A program made the translations under genes and the position numbers. Shown piece after piece: positions 1 to 9,436 of a stretch of DNA of 64,000 nt. Under the pieces are notes generated by a model. It saw nothing but the letters and a program-made list of their open reading frames with translations. It made no database searches and was not told where the DNA came from. Every line of letters starts with the position of its first letter. Position 1 is the first letter of the stretch. The stretch lies in NCBI RefSeq assembly GCF_947581915.1, contig NZ_CANPWG010000047.1, forward strand, positions 22,559-86,558. Direction: 5' to 3'. Source of the stretch: Candidatus Palauibacter scopulicola (GTDB lineage: Bacteria; Gemmatimonadota; Gemmatimonadetes; Palauibacterales; Palauibacteraceae).

Positions 1-751
1 AACCCTCCCAGCTCGTGCGCTTGACCTGCACGGCGCTGGAACCATCGGGCGCGAAGGCCATGAGATCGTCGTCCGGCAGCGAATGCGTCAGGTACATTCT
101 CGCGTCGGGCGCGAGTCCGTCCCTGATTTCGACAGGTCCGCCCGCGACGGTGAGCAGAGCCAGCGTGTCGCGCAGCGTGCCCGTGGTGTCGGAAACGAGC
201 TGCGGCAGGTGCAGAATCCCACCTCGCGCGGCGACTCTCATCCCCGAGCAAGTAGGGGATCCGACCAGCCTGCCGTTGGCGAGGATGGCTCTGGGCACCA
301 CGCTCAAGAAGTGATAGGCCAGCGGAGCGTCCACGCCATAGGGGATTGTTTCGGCTTCGCCGGTCGCCACATCGAAGAGCGTGAACCTCCGCAATCCGAC
401 GTCGGCAACCCACAACCGTGACCCGTGCCAGCCCATCGACGACGGAGTCATCAACTCCCCCGGACCCTCACCTCGACCGCCGAGATCACGAACGAACTCC
501 CCGGCTCGCGCGAAGACCCTGACTCTCCCCTCCTGACCGAGCAGGACGTAAACGTGGTCGGCATCCGCTAGCATGTCGCGCACCGCTGACAGGCCATAAA
601 CGGGGTCGTCTACGCTCCCGATCGCGACGCCCCGCTGGAGGGACCATTCCGGCGTCTGGCCCAGCACCGGGCCAGACCCCAGAAGGACTCCACACGCGAG
701 CACGACCCTTTGCGCCGCAGAGTTGATGACTCCTCCCCACATCCGAAGCAT
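1..751 (-). CDS. 6-bladed beta-propeller protein, secreted (3' end cut by window edge)
   Basis: The reading frame opens at the ATG at 751-749 and runs off the left edge after about 250 codons, so the C-terminus is missing. A GGGAAAG Shine-Dalgarno-like sequence lies a few bases upstream. Residues 10-32 form a hydrophobic export signal ending near the end of a GPVLGQ stretch. The body shows propeller-blade motifs: a GRVRVFARAGEFVRDLGG blade is followed by GRGEGPGEL, the short motif that recurs in 6-bladed (NHL/TolB-like) propellers. The region at 3572-4740 carries the related GEGPGEV. Such proteins are exported binding scaffolds with unknown ligand. The start lies 11 bases after the stop of the upstream Cys-rich gene, so the two are probably co-transcribed. 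Confidence 0.8.
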   Translation of the reverse strand, partial: MLRMWGGVINSAAQRVVLACGVLLGSGPVLGQTPEWSLQRGVAIGSVDDPVYGLSAVRDMLADADHVYVLLGQEGRVRVFARAGEFVRDLGGRGEGPGELMTPSSMGWHGSRLWVADVGLRRFTLFDVATGEAETIPYGVDAPLAYHFLSVVPRAILANGRLVGSPTCSGMRVAARGGILHLPQLVSDTTGTLRDTLALLTVAGGPVEIRDGLAPDARMYLTHSLPDDDLMAFAPDGSSAVQVKRTSWEG

Positions 752-762
752 ACGTTCTTTCC

Positions 763-1221
763 CTACAGCCGAAGTTGCGCCGTCTCGCTTCGCAGCGCGC
801 TCACTTGGATGGGTGTGTACCGTCTTGAGACGATGCTTCCATCGCATGATCGGCTATGAGCCTCACTGGTACGCCGGGGGGTCACGATAGAATGGGACGA
901 TCCGTACGGTGCCGTGAATGCGTGGAGGTCGATCGAGGCCACGGACGGCAGCGCATCGGACTGGTCCGCGGGCGCCGCGCGGCCATCGAGCATCGTGAAG
1001 ACCATACAGAGCCTACCTCCCAGAACGCAGTCGGTGCACTCTGGCGTGGCACAGTCCTCGGCACCGATTCCGAATTGGCCAGCCACGCAGTTGGCGCACT
1101 CGCTACCGGGAAAATTGCCGAACTGACAGTCCCAGCACTGTGCGACCGCGGGTTCGGCGGACATCGCCCCGGCGAAGAGGGCAAGACCGAAGCCCAGCAT
1201 GAAGATCCGTGTGCGTTTCAT
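763..1221 (-). CDS. small secreted cysteine-rich protein, function unknown
   Basis: A 152-residue product with a clear Sec signal peptide: basic start MKRTR, hydrophobic 7-20, and an AVA cleavage site near residue 27. The mature protein begins with eight cysteines within 44 residues (C29, 32, 42, 45, 57, 62, 65, 72), including three CxxC pairs. This pattern fits a disulfide-knotted peptide or a metal-binding knuckle. The rest is low in recognisable motifs. An AGGAAGG ribosome-binding site precedes the ATG, which overlaps the stop of the upstream propeller lipoprotein (ATGA), so translation is coupled. It sits between two beta-propeller genes. In Bacteroidota, small Cys-containing NVEALA-type precursors also flank 6-bladed propeller genes; an analogous pairing here is inference. 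No enzymatic function is proposed. Confidence 0.7.
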   Translation of the reverse strand: MKRTRIFMLGFGLALFAGAMSAEPAVAQCWDCQFGNFPGSECANCVAGQFGIGAEDCATPECTDCVLGGRLCMVFTMLDGRAAPADQSDALPSVASIDLHAFTAPYGSSHSIVTPRRTSEAHSRSCDGSIVSRRYTPIQVSALRSETAQLRL

Positions 1222-2240
1222 CGTTTTCTTCCTTCCTCTTGAGTTGGGTCTGGGACACTCTCCCAGGAGTACTTCACGAGTTCGCTTGCGTTCAGCGTTC
1301 GTATTGCGAGTACGGCACGTGCCTCCGCGGCGCTGGCGACAAACCCGAAGGGCGCCTCGACCCTGGTGTACCTCAAGAATCGACCATGTGAGTCGAACCG
1401 GAGCAGGAGCCGTTCGTCGGTCCCGCGGTGCGCCAGCGTTTGGACGTATTCGGGCCCGACGCCGACGACCGATGTCGAACTCCAGATGCCGGAGTCCAGC
1501 CGCAATGATCGGGCCACATCATCGGGGAACCAATCCGGATTGACCCGTTCGAGTTCCGCAGGCACCCAATCAGTAGCGTGTCCGATACGCCACACGCGAA
1601 GGGGGCTGAAGCTCTGCCACACGAGAACTTCTCGCCCGTCCCCCGCCAGCCCAAGGGTTCTCGTGTAGGTCGAGTCCGGCGCCCACGTAGCGGTCCCGTT
1701 CGGCAACCGCACGTGCGACGGCGTCGAATCGGAACCGGGAATCGCTACGATCCACCCGGTTGGCGTCCGCGCCGCAGCAGCAGCCTGCCGCAAACCCGGC
1801 AGGCTGTGCCGGGAATGCGCGATGCCCGCGGTGTCGGCCGTCACCACGTCGCCGCTCGCGGCGTCAACGATTTCCAGATCCCTCTCGTTCAGAAACTGAA
1901 CGCCGATCACGTGCCCGACCTCCGTGGCGAGGATGTCCCTCGAACCGGATCCGCGGTACACGCGGACCCCGGGAGTTCCGGCGAACCAAGCGACGACGAG
2001 GTCGCCCGAAGGCGAGAGCGCCGCGCCGCTGAGCAGGCGGTCTCCGGGGAGAGCAATGGTGGTTCGCTCGATGAACTCGATGCCCGGAGCCTCCTGCCCT
2101 GTGGGTACGAGGCTTCCCTCCCTGCTCTGCCGATCTTCGGGGATCTCGTCCTGGGCACCCTCGACGCCACCGCATCCGGGCGCGAAGGCGCATGTGAGGA
2201 CAGACCACGTGAACAGATTTTGGATCCGGGCCCTGCGCAT
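1218..2240 (-). CDS. beta-propeller-like lipoprotein
   Basis: A 340-residue product with an N-terminal export signal containing two possible lipobox cysteines (VLTC near residue 17 and APGC near residue 23), so it is probably membrane-anchored. The body has repeated beta-strand units of the form LSPSGDLVVAWFAGTPGVRVY and LLLRFDSHGRFLRY, as in WD/NHL/6-bladed propellers, but without a catalytic signature. The last residues are rich in charge (EEGRKR). Its stop codon overlaps the start of the Cys-rich gene. The AraC-like regulator lies about 110 bases upstream on the same strand and may control the group. The function is probably ligand or peptide binding at the cell surface. The assignment to the propeller fold rests on repeat appearance only. 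Confidence 0.7.
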   Translation of the reverse strand: MRRARIQNLFTWSVLTCAFAPGCGGVEGAQDEIPEDRQSREGSLVPTGQEAPGIEFIERTTIALPGDRLLSGAALSPSGDLVVAWFAGTPGVRVYRGSGSRDILATEVGHVIGVQFLNERDLEIVDAASGDVVTADTAGIAHSRHSLPGLRQAAAAARTPTGWIVAIPGSDSTPSHVRLPNGTATWAPDSTYTRTLGLAGDGREVLVWQSFSPLRVWRIGHATDWVPAELERVNPDWFPDDVARSLRLDSGIWSSTSVVGVGPEYVQTLAHRGTDERLLLRFDSHGRFLRYTRVEAPFGFVASAAEARAVLAIRTLNASELVKYSWESVPDPTQEEGRKR

Positions 2241-2353
2241 GTCTCTTTCCCGATCCGGGGAACCCGAACATCGACGACTCCGCCATCGATGCTAACGCTG
2301 CGCAACACGTGCAACCAGAACGAAAACCGTATCGCCTTGACTCAAACCGTGTA

Positions 2354-3142
2354 CTATTGATCGAGAGTGGACACCTCGTCCGACGCGGCCTGAAGGATCG
2401 GCCGGACGTGCTCTGCCGTGAACGCCCCGAAGAGCCGGTCCGGCGGCAACCGCTCGTGCTCCCCCGGCAGGCAGCCCGGCCAAGCCTTTATTCTCCGGGT
2501 TATGGTGGCCCGGCCAAGTCGCACGTGGCCCACCACAAGTTTCCAGTTCAGACCCGACCGGCGAAGCTCATACATCCTCAGGACCGAGAGGCCGGCGATG
2601 AACGCGCTCAGGGTCGTCGCGTCGTTCGCTCGCGCTCCGAACTGCCTGAACAGCGTGACGGGCGCGCAGCCCACGCCCCCGGCCAACTCTCGGACGTTGC
2701 GGACCGGTCGGTCGGCGGCCCGCTGGACCGCATGCACGAGCGCCTTCCGGAGCGCCGGGGGCAGCGATGAGCGCTCGAACACACCCGCCAGACCCCACAA
2801 GCCCCAAGTCGCGCGCACGGCATCGAGACGGCGTCGAAGGTGCGTGTCCAGTTCGGTGAACCAGACCACCGCCGCCGTGCGCACGCGGAGCAGTTGTCTG
2901 GTCAACTCGTGATCGGGGTCCGCCACGAGAACCACCGGCACCCACGGCCGCTCGCGCTCCAGGCTCGTCAACAAGTCGATCTGCTCGGGCCGGATCCGCC
3001 CCTGGCAAGCGACCACCACCGGCTCGACCGCCCCGTCGAGAGCGGCGAGCGCTTCGGCGGAGTGCGCCACTCGGGCGCCTGGGCCTACGGCTCGGCATAC
3101 CGCTCGGGCTGTGTGGGGTGTGTCCGCGACTACAAGGGTCAT
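2354..3142 (-). CDS. AraC-like DNA-binding regulator with receiver-like N-terminus
   Basis: A 262-residue protein starting at the ATG at 3142, preceded by an AAAGAGG ribosome-binding site; an upstream in-frame extension lacks coding character. Residues 1-100 alternate strands and helices like a CheY-type receiver (MTLVVADTPH, then a VVLVADPD strand), but the aspartate pocket is not convincing. Residues from about 150 contain an AraC/XylS-type double helix-turn-helix: LAGGVGCAPVTLFRQFGA forms the first HTH, followed by a SAFIAGLSVLRMYELRRSG linker helix and VRLGRATITRRIKAWPG as the second HTH. It is probably a transcription regulator of the adjacent propeller and Cys-rich genes. A dyad at 3358-3380 upstream of its start could be its operator. 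The ligand or signal is unknown. Confidence 0.7.
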   Translation of the reverse strand: MTLVVADTPHTARAVCRAVGPGARVAHSAEALAALDGAVEPVVVACQGRIRPEQIDLLTSLERERPWVPVVLVADPDHELTRQLLRVRTAAVVWFTELDTHLRRRLDAVRATWGLWGLAGVFERSSLPPALRKALVHAVQRAADRPVRNVRELAGGVGCAPVTLFRQFGARANDATTLSAFIAGLSVLRMYELRRSGLNWKLVVGHVRLGRATITRRIKAWPGCLPGEHERLPPDRLFGAFTAEHVRPILQAASDEVSTLDQ

Positions 3143-3571
3143 GTCGGCCTCTTTCGAGCGGGAACGCGGCCGGGCCCGCGTCCTCGGTGTATTTCGCTCT
3201 ACTTCTACTGACTGGTGGGTCGCCAAACGGCGACACCTGGCGACCACAAAGGAGTGTTGCTTCAAAGCGCGTTCAAGGGATGTGCGGTTTTCTTTGGCCA
3301 ATGGACACTGCATGCCACGTCCCGGAATAAGACTGTTTCGCGAATATGTAAATGCCACCGACATTGTACGTAAATGTCGGATTGAAGTTGTACAACCCTA
3401 TAATCATATTTCCATTTCATCAAATGTTAGTGCGCAGCCACACAAGGAGGCGAGGGGAGCACACGATGGCGAAGGGGAGCAAGAGAGTCAACCACAACGC
3501 GCCCGGACGGGCATATGGGGAGGGAGGGAGGCTGGTAGAACTGGCGGGGCGCGCAGCCGGAGCGCGGGAGT
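3143..3571. other. 429-bp intergenic region with an AT-rich core
   Basis: No convincing gene was found between the regulator and the frameshifted propeller gene. The stretch 3330-3430 is much richer in A and T than the surroundings and holds a perfect 8-bp inverted repeat (3358-3380). It is probably the promoter and operator region of the downstream regulator gene on the minus strand. The part next to 3571 carries purine-rich tracts (gggagggaggg around 3520-3533) without a recognisable terminator. Confidence 0.5.
3358..3380. promoter_or_regulatory. perfect inverted repeat, candidate operator
   Basis: The arms CCGACATT (3358-3365) and AATGTCGG (3373-3380) are exact reverse complements, separated by 7 bases (GTACGTA). 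The element lies in the AT-rich part of the gap, about 215 bases upstream of the AraC-like regulator start. No T-run follows on either strand, so an operator is more likely than a terminator. The binding protein is unknown; autoregulation is an inference. Confidence 0.4.
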
Positions 3572-4740
3572 TCAGAGTCCTTCGATCTCAAGGGCCGCGA
3601 TGGAGGATTCGTCGAGGCTGCCGGTGTGGAGCGTCCATACCCTGTGGCCTCGCGCCTCCAGGAGTCGATGATCTCCCGGGAGGCGGATCGAGCCGAGGAA
3701 GCGTCCGGAGGGGAGGAACACGTCGTGCAGGGCTCCCGGGGTTCCGTGCGGGCCGGCGGTACCGGGTAGGGGGCGGTCGCGCTGAACCCAGATCCGGCCG
3801 TCCGCGTCCACGACGATTCGGGAGATGATCGCCGGTTTCGGTGGATCTCCCAGTTCGCGGAGGGCGGACCGCCATGCGTCGGGCATCCGCCCTTCGGCGC
3901 CCTCCCCGCGCTCGGCAGGCGAGAGCGGGAGCGCTTCGCCCGGATGGCAGAACCGAACGAGCGTCGTGCCATCATGGTCGGAAACCGTCAGTTCGTAGCG
4001 CCCGCCGGGATCGGAGACGACCCGGGTCTCCGCGCCGACGCCCACCAGCGGCCGCGGCCATGCGGCCAACGTCGTGCGCTCCAACGCTCTGGCCCGGGAC
4101 CGCGCGACCGTATCGTTCACCGGAGTTCCGGGAGACCAGCGGACGAACGACCGCTCCTCCCAACCGTCCTCGATGCGGCCGGGGAACTCCAGCCACACCG
4201 TGCGATCCGGTTGGAGCGCCACGAAGGTGACCTCGCCGGACGCGAATACGGGTGACATGAACGCCGGATCGACCGCCGTGGCGCTGGCCGCGCGAGAGGG
4301 GAGATCCAGCGTGGTCAGCCGAAATGTCCCGAAGTCGAGGACGAGAAGAGTGTTCGCATCCACCCAGGTCAGCGCGGCCGGCGCCTGGACCTCGCCGGGG
4401 CCTTCGCCGCGTGTCATGACCGGACCCAGCCACTCCCCATCAGGGTCCAGCAGGATGACTTCGGCGAGACCCCAGTCCGCGATGGCCACCGATCCGTCGG
4501 GACCTACGGCGACGTCCGCCGGAAAGACCAGTTCCTCCCCTCTTCGGCGCCTCCGGCGCGCCACACTTCGCGCCACGAGAGTTCCGCGGGCCAATCCCCG
4601 ACACTCGTGTTGCGCACTGCGGAACCCTCGGTGCCCGCGACTTCGCACCCCGTGGACTCCGGCCGGTCACACCCGGCGATCACCGCGGCCAACAGCGACG
4701 TCACAGCCCAGGGGGGTGGGCCAGGGCTGACCGAGATCAT
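3572..4740 (-). pseudogene. 6-bladed beta-propeller lipoprotein interrupted by a frameshift
   Basis: Two frames together make one protein. The upstream frame opens at the ATG at 4740-4738 and encodes a lipoprotein signal with the lipobox AVIAGC, then about 45 residues ending in the sequence WREVWRAGGAEEG. The downstream frame continues as EELVFPADVAVGPDG and then regular propeller blades, including TRGEGPGEV, to the stop at 3572. The switch falls at a run of four C on the plus strand at 4537-4540. One extra base there would restore a continuous reading frame of about 389 residues. This is either a real inactivating mutation, phase variation or a sequencing error. The start lies one base after the stop of the nucleoside phosphorylase gene, so it could be the last gene of that operon. 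Confidence 0.75.
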
Positions 4741-4741
4741 G

Positions 4742-5587
4742 CTACGGGAAGCGGCGGATCGACTCGGCGACGAGGCGCTGGAAGTCGGCCTGGGCGAGCT
4801 TCGTGGTCTCGAGCACTTCCTCGTGGTTCAGCGGTTCGTCGAGGACTCCGGCGGCGTAGTTCGTGAGGCAGGAGATGGCGACGCAGCGGATGCCGAGGGC
4901 GCGGGCCGCGATGACCTCGGGCACCGTGGACATGCCGACGGCGTCGGCGCCGAGCGCCCGCAGCATGCGGATCTCGGCCGGGGTCTCGAACGCGGGCCCG
5001 TGCATCGCCGCGTAGATGCCCTCGTGCAGCGTGTGGCCGAGTTCGGACGCGGTGTCGCGCGCGATCGCCCGTAGTTCCGGGTCATAGGCAAACGTCAGGT
5101 CGGGGAAGCGGTTCTCCTCTCCTACGACAGGGCCGATGAGGGGGCTCGTGCCGGTCAGGTTGAGGTGGTCGGCGATCAGCATGAGTTCGCCGGGGTGCCA
5201 GCCCTCCCGGATCGCCCCGGCCGCGTTCGAGAGGAAGAGGACCGGGATGCCCAGCGCCGCCGCGACGCGCACGTAGAAGACGACGCGCTCCGGCGGGCCG
5301 CCCTCGTAGAGGTGGACGCGTCCGCTGAGGCCCAGGACGGGCCGACCGCCGAGCGTCCCGATCAATGCGTGGCCCGCGTGCCCGATGACCGTGGGGCGAG
5401 GCCAGCCGGGAAGATCCTCGTAGGGCACCCGCACCGGATCCTCGATCTCTTCCCCGAGGCCGCCGAGTCCCGAACCCATGGTGATCGCGACGTGCGGCGC
5501 ATCGCCGCCCAGCCGCTCCCCGATGCGGGCCCTCAGCGCGGCGGCCGCCGCTTCGACGCCGGCCTCCATGTCGGCGGCGCGGGTCAC
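4742..5587 (-). CDS. punA: purine nucleoside phosphorylase (PNP family 2, trimeric type)
   Basis: Cleaves inosine or guanosine with phosphate to the free base and ribose-1-phosphate in purine salvage. Visible family signatures are the phosphate-binding MGSGLGGLG near residue 40, GRVHLYEG, SNAAGAIREG, the active-site segment MHGPAFETPAEIRML, and GMSTVPEVIAARALG with the following NYAAG. The length of about 281 residues is normal for the family. The start was set at the GTG at 5587-5585, which overlaps the stop of the transporter gene (GTGA) and has GGAG seven bases upstream; an ATG 18 bases further in has no ribosome-binding site. Coupling to a nucleoside transporter supports a nucleoside uptake and phosphorolysis unit. 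Confidence 0.95.
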   Translation of the reverse strand: MTRAADMEAGVEAAAAALRARIGERLGGDAPHVAITMGSGLGGLGEEIEDPVRVPYEDLPGWPRPTVIGHAGHALIGTLGGRPVLGLSGRVHLYEGGPPERVVFYVRVAAALGIPVLFLSNAAGAIREGWHPGELMLIADHLNLTGTSPLIGPVVGEENRFPDLTFAYDPELRAIARDTASELGHTLHEGIYAAMHGPAFETPAEIRMLRALGADAVGMSTVPEVIAARALGIRCVAISCLTNYAAGVLDEPLNHEEVLETTKLAQADFQRLVAESIRRFP

Positions 5588-7035
5588 GCGAGGACTCCGG
5601 CCAGCGTCGCGGTCATCCAGGTCGCGACCGTCCCCCCGAGCATCGCCCGGAGGCCGAGCTTCGACAGGTCCTCCCGCCGGCCGGGGGCGATCCCCCCGAT
5701 GCCCCCGATCTGGATCGCGATCGAGCTGAAGTTCGCAAATCCCGTCAGCGCGTAGGTGCACATGATGAGCGACTTGTTGGAGAGCTGAAGGTCGCCGGCG
5801 AGCCCGGCCCCGAGGTTCGTGAAGGCGAGAAACTCGTTCGCGACCATCTTCACGCCGAACAGCGTCCCGACGTCGACCGCGTCCGCCCATGGAACTCCGA
5901 TGAGCCAGGCCACGGGGGCGAAGACCCAGCCGAAGATCCGCTCGAGCGTGATTCCCTCGACGCCGAACAGCCCCGTCACCCAGCCGATGATGCCGTTCCC
6001 CAGGGCGATGATGGCGAGGAAGGCGAGGAGCATGGCGCCCACGTTGAGGGCCAGCTTCAGCCCGTCCCCGGCCCCTCCGGCCGCCGCGTCGATCACGTTC
6101 GCGTGCGCCTGCGGCGGGTCGATGTCCAGCGTGCCGCGCGTCTCGGGTTCTTCCGTCTCGGGCATCAGCATCTTGCTCACCACGATCCCCGCCGGCGCCG
6201 CCATGATGCTCGCCGCCAGGAGGTGGCCCGCGATCCCCGGGAACACCCCCACGAGGATCGCCACGTACGCCGCCAGCGCGCCGCCGGCCACGGTCGCGAA
6301 GCCCCCCGTCATCACGGTGTTGAGTTCGGACAGCGTCATCCGGTCCACGAAGGGCCGGATGAGGAGCGGCGCCTCCGTCTGGCCGACGAAGATGTTGCCG
6401 GCGGCCGAGGTCGTCTCCGCCCCGCTCGTCCCGAGGGTGCGCTGCATCGCCCACGCGACGCCCCGCACCACGCGCTGCATGAACCCCAGGTGATAGGCGA
6501 GGGCCATGAGAGAGGAGAAGAAGATGATCGTCGGCAGGACGCTGAAGGCGAAATTCGCGCCGATGTTCACGACCCCGCCCGCCCCCCCTTCGACCGGAGT
6601 CGCGTAGTCCACGAGCGACCCGAACACGAAGCGGGAGCCGGCGTTCGTGTATCCGATGAGGGCAACGAAGATGTCGTTGACCGCGCTGAAGAAGGTGTGG
6701 CCGACCCCCGTCTTGAGAACGAGGAGGGCGAAGGCGATCTGAAGCCCGAGCCCCTTCGCGACGAGCGGCCACGAGATCGACTTCCGGTGCGCCGAGCAGA
6801 GCCACACGGTCGTGAGGAGGAAGGCGATCCCGAGCAGACCCCGCGCCAGGCGGGAGAAGAACGGTTCGTCGATCGCGCCGCCGACCCCCTCGAGTCCCTG
6901 CGCCGCCAGCGGCGCCGCGCCCGCGGCCAAGCCGACAGCCAGCACGGTGACGACGGTGAGGAGCAGCCACCCCTCCCGCGGCATCGCCGAAGGCGCCGCG
7001 GCTGCGGAGCGGGAAGGGTCGCGACGCTGGGACAT
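5584..7035 (-). CDS. nupC: concentrative nucleoside transporter (CNT/NupC family)
   Basis: A 483-residue polytopic membrane protein that imports nucleosides with a cation. The start is the ATG at 7035-7033 (MSQRRDPSR). A first hydrophobic segment at residues 22-45 may act as a signal or extra helix. Family hallmarks are [15 protein letters not shown], the VGQTEAPLL loop, [14 protein letters not shown], and the C-terminal signature [13 protein letters not shown] followed by [16 protein letters not shown]. The last of these corresponds to the conserved substrate-binding region of CNT transporters. The length is slightly above bacterial NupC because of the N-terminal extension. The stop overlaps the start of the phosphorylase gene, so transport and salvage are encoded together. 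Confidence 0.93.
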   Translation of the reverse strand: MSQRRDPSRSAAAAPSAMPREGWLLLTVVTVLAVGLAAGAAPLAAQGLEGVGGAIDEPFFSRLARGLLGIAFLLTTVWLCSAHRKSISWPLVAKGLGLQIAFALLVLKTGVGHTFFSAVNDIFVALIGYTNAGSRFVFGSLVDYATPVEGGAGGVVNIGANFAFSVLPTIIFFSSLMALAYHLGFMQRVVRGVAWAMQRTLGTSGAETTSAAGNIFVGQTEAPLLIRPFVDRMTLSELNTVMTGGFATVAGGALAAYVAILVGVFPGIAGHLLAASIMAAPAGIVVSKMLMPETEEPETRGTLDIDPPQAHANVIDAAAGGAGDGLKLALNVGAMLLAFLAIIALGNGIIGWVTGLFGVEGITLERIFGWVFAPVAWLIGVPWADAVDVGTLFGVKMVANEFLAFTNLGAGLAGDLQLSNKSLIMCTYALTGFANFSSIAIQIGGIGGIAPGRREDLSKLGLRAMLGGTVATWMTATLAGVLA

Positions 7036-7336
7036 CGGCGCACTCCGGCTGGGGGTTCGGGGCGACGGGAGCCGGGGGAACATACCCCGTCCCGTCTTCC
7101 GCGCCACAACCCCGCTCCGTTTCATGCCACTTTGGCACTCCGCGCCGGAGCGCGGCTCTCCCTGGTGCCATTTTGTCGGAAAAGGCGGCGCACGGGCGGT
7201 CCGCGGGGCGGCACGGCGATTGCAACGTATTCCTGCGTTCGCGGCGCGCGCGCCGGAAGCAGGGCGCCGCCCCGTGCGATTCGGCCTGGGACGGAACCAG
7301 CGGAAACAGCAGACAAGCACAAGCCAAGGAAAACCA
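7036..7336. other. divergent intergenic region between nupC and dnaK
   Basis: A 301-bp gap serving both divergent genes. It contains two small adjacent dyads, TGCCA-CTT-TGGCA at 7125-7137 and CCGCGC-CGGA-GCGCGG at 7140-7155. I see no full CIRCE (HrcA) element: only a GGCACTC half-site occurs at 7134-7140. No clear -35/-10 pair could be chosen. The sequence AAGGA at 7326-7330 is the dnaK ribosome-binding site. Confidence 0.4.
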
Positions 7337-9283
7337 ATGGGCAAGATCATCGGAATCGATCTCGGGACGACGAACTCGGTCGTCGCGGTAATGGAAGGTG
7401 GAGACCCCGTCGTCATCCCGAGCGCGGAGGGGGCGCGCACCACGCCCTCGGTGGTCGCCTTCACGAAGGAGGGGGAGCGGCTCGTCGGACAGGTCGCCAA
7501 GCGGCAGGCCGTCACCAATCCCCTCAACACCGTCGCCTCGATCAAGCGCTTCATGGGCCGCAAGCGGTCCGAGGTGGGCGAGGAGATGAAGCTCGTCACC
7601 TACGACATCCAGGGTGACAACCAGGACCGCGTCCAGGTCAGGATCGCGCACGCGGACAAGACCTTCACGCCGCCCGAACTCTCGGCCATGGTGCTGCAGA
7701 AGATGAAGCAGACGGCCGAGGACTACCTCGGCCAGGAGGTGACGGAGGCGGTGATCACGGTCCCGGCCTACTTCAACGACGCGCAGCGCCAGGCGACGAA
7801 GGACGCGGGCCGCGTGGCCGGCCTCACAGTCCGCCGGATCATCAACGAGCCGACGGCCGCGGCGCTCGCCTACGGCCTCGACAAGAAGTCGGACGAGAAG
7901 ATCGCGGTGTTCGACCTCGGCGGCGGCACCTACGACATCTCCGTGCTCGAGCTCGGAGACGGCGTGTTCGAGGTGAAGGCCACGAACGGCGACACGCACC
8001 TCGGCGGAGACGACTTCGACCAGCGCCTCATCAACTGGCTCGTGGAAGAGTTCAAGAAGGACCAGGGGATCGACCTGTCGGCGGATCCGATGGCGCTGCA
8101 GCGTCTCAAGGAGGCGGCGGAGAAGGCGAAGATCGAGCTCAGCTCGACGATGCAGACGGACATCAACCTCCCCTTCATCACGGCCGACGCGTCGGGGCCG
8201 AAGCACCTCAACCTCGCCCTCTCGCGGGCGAAGTTCGAGCAGCTCGTGGACGACCTGATCCAGCGCACGATTCCGCCGATGGAGAAGGCGCTGGCGGATG
8301 CCGGACTCTCCGTCGATGAGATCGACGAGGTCATCCTCGTCGGCGGCTCGACCCGGATCCCCAAGATCCAGGAAGTCGTGAAGGAATTCTTCGGTCAGGA
8401 CCCGCACAGGGGCGTGAACCCGGACGAGGTCGTGGGCATCGGGGCCGCGATCCAGGGCGGCGTGCTCGGCGGTGACGTGAAGGACGTGCTCCTGCTCGAC
8501 GTCACGCCGCTCTCGCTGGGGATCGAGACGCTGGGCGGGGTCATGACGTCGCTCATCGAGCGCAACACGACGATCCCCACGAAGAAGTCGGAGATCTTCT
8601 CGACCGCGGAGGACAACCAGAACACGGTCGACATCCACGTGCTCCAGGGCGAGCGGAAGATGGCGAGCGGCAACAAGACGATCGGCCGCTTCCAGCTCAC
8701 CGGCATCCCGCCCGCGCCGCGCGGCGTGCCTCAGGTCGAGGTCACCTTCGACATCGACGCGAACGGCATCCTGCACGTGAGCGCGCAGGACAAGGCGACG
8801 GGCAAGGAGCAGAAGATCCGCATCGAGGCGTCTTCGGGGCTCTCCGACGCCGAGATCGAGAGCATGGTGAGGGACGCGGAATCGCATGCGGCGGAGGACC
8901 AGGAACGGCGCGAGACCGTCGAGGCCCGCAACCGGCTCGACTCCCTCGTGTACCAGACCGAGAAGAACCTCGAAGACTGGAAGGAGTCGCTCGACGACGC
9001 GGACCGGTCCGTGATCAAGGAGACGCTGGAGCGGGGGCGGGCGGCGCTCAAGCAGGACGACACCGAGGAGGTGGCCGCGGCGACCACGGCCATCCAGGAA
9101 GCGGTCGGCGCGGCGGCGCAGAAGATGTACGCCGCGGCCGGGATGGGGGCCGACGCCTCGCCGGGCGACATGCCGGGCGACGGCGACGGAGAGGCCGGAT
9201 TCGAGGTGGAGGAGGAGGACGCCGGTGAAGAGGAGGTCGTCGAGGCGGACTACGAGATCGTCGAGGAGTCCGACGACAAGTAG
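7337..9283 (+). CDS. dnaK: Hsp70 chaperone DnaK
   Basis: ATP-dependent cytosolic chaperone that binds exposed hydrophobic segments, working with DnaJ and GrpE (neither gene is in this window). The 648-residue length is normal. The nucleotide-binding domain shows GIDLGTTNS (residues 6-14), the phosphate-2 loop [11 protein letters not shown] (from about 192) and [11 protein letters not shown] (from about 335). The linker [16 protein letters not shown] starts the substrate-binding domain. The tail is strongly acidic ([16 protein letters not shown]) and ends ESDDK, as in cytosolic DnaK. The ATG at 7337 has AAGGA seven bases upstream. The gene stands apart from a grpE-dnaJ operon and is followed by a large hairpin and a new promoter. 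Confidence 0.98.
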   Translation: MGKIIGIDLGTTNSVVAVMEGGDPVVIPSAEGARTTPSVVAFTKEGERLVGQVAKRQAVTNPLNTVASIKRFMGRKRSEVGEEMKLVTYDIQGDNQDRVQVRIAHADKTFTPPELSAMVLQKMKQTAEDYLGQEVTEAVITVPAYFNDAQRQATKDAGRVAGLTVRRIINEPTAAALAYGLDKKSDEKIAVFDLGGGTYDISVLELGDGVFEVKATNGDTHLGGDDFDQRLINWLVEEFKKDQGIDLSADPMALQRLKEAAEKAKIELSSTMQTDINLPFITADASGPKHLNLALSRAKFEQLVDDLIQRTIPPMEKALADAGLSVDEIDEVILVGGSTRIPKIQEVVKEFFGQDPHRGVNPDEVVGIGAAIQGGVLGGDVKDVLLLDVTPLSLGIETLGGVMTSLIERNTTIPTKKSEIFSTAEDNQNTVDIHVLQGERKMASGNKTIGRFQLTGIPPAPRGVPQVEVTFDIDANGILHVSAQDKATGKEQKIRIEASSGLSDAEIESMVRDAESHAAEDQERRETVEARNRLDSLVYQTEKNLEDWKESLDDADRSVIKETLERGRAALKQDDTEEVAAATTAIQEAVGAAAQKMYAAAGMGADASPGDMPGDGDGEAGFEVEEEDAGEEEVVEADYEIVEESDDK

Positions 9284-9305
9284 CCCTCCGACCCGGTCTG
9301 GCGAG

Positions 9306-9346
9306 GCGCGACCCGGGGCCTGCTCGTGGGCAACCCCGGGTCGCGC
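9306..9346 (+). terminator. long hairpin after dnaK, candidate terminator
   Basis: Perfect 13-bp arms GCGCGACCCGGGG (9306-9318) and CCCCGGGTCGCGC (9334-9346) enclose a 15-base loop, starting 23 bases after the dnaK stop. The stem is very GC-rich but there is no T-run. It may act as a factor-assisted terminator or an mRNA-stabilising end between dnaK and the protease gene. Confidence 0.6.
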
Positions 9347-9361
9347 GCGTTCATCCCATGG

Positions 9362-9389
9362 TTCGGCGTTCGGGGATGATTGCTATATT
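9362..9389 (+). promoter_or_regulatory. candidate sigma-70-type promoter for the HtrA-like protease
   Basis: TATATT at 9384-9389 is preceded by TG one base upstream (TGCTATATT), giving an extended -10. TTCGGC at 9362-9367 could serve as a weak -35 with a 16-base spacer. It lies just after the dnaK hairpin and about 48 bases before the protease start codon. The element is visible by eye only. Confidence 0.45.
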
Positions 9390-9436
9390 CGTACTTCGGT
9401 CGCTGGACGATACGGCCGGGAGAGGGAGATAGAGGG

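Noticed and set aside
7125-7155. CIRCE-like heat-shock operator before dnaK
   Set aside because: Only one half (GGCACTC) is present, and the matching half at the right distance is missing. The dyads are short and could occur by chance.
4742-8887. A 1381-codon open frame on the minus strand running across nupC and dnaK
   Set aside because: Only its last part (4742-5587) has protein character, as the nucleoside phosphorylase. The rest is the opposite strand of dnaK and another frame of nupC, open because of high GC content.
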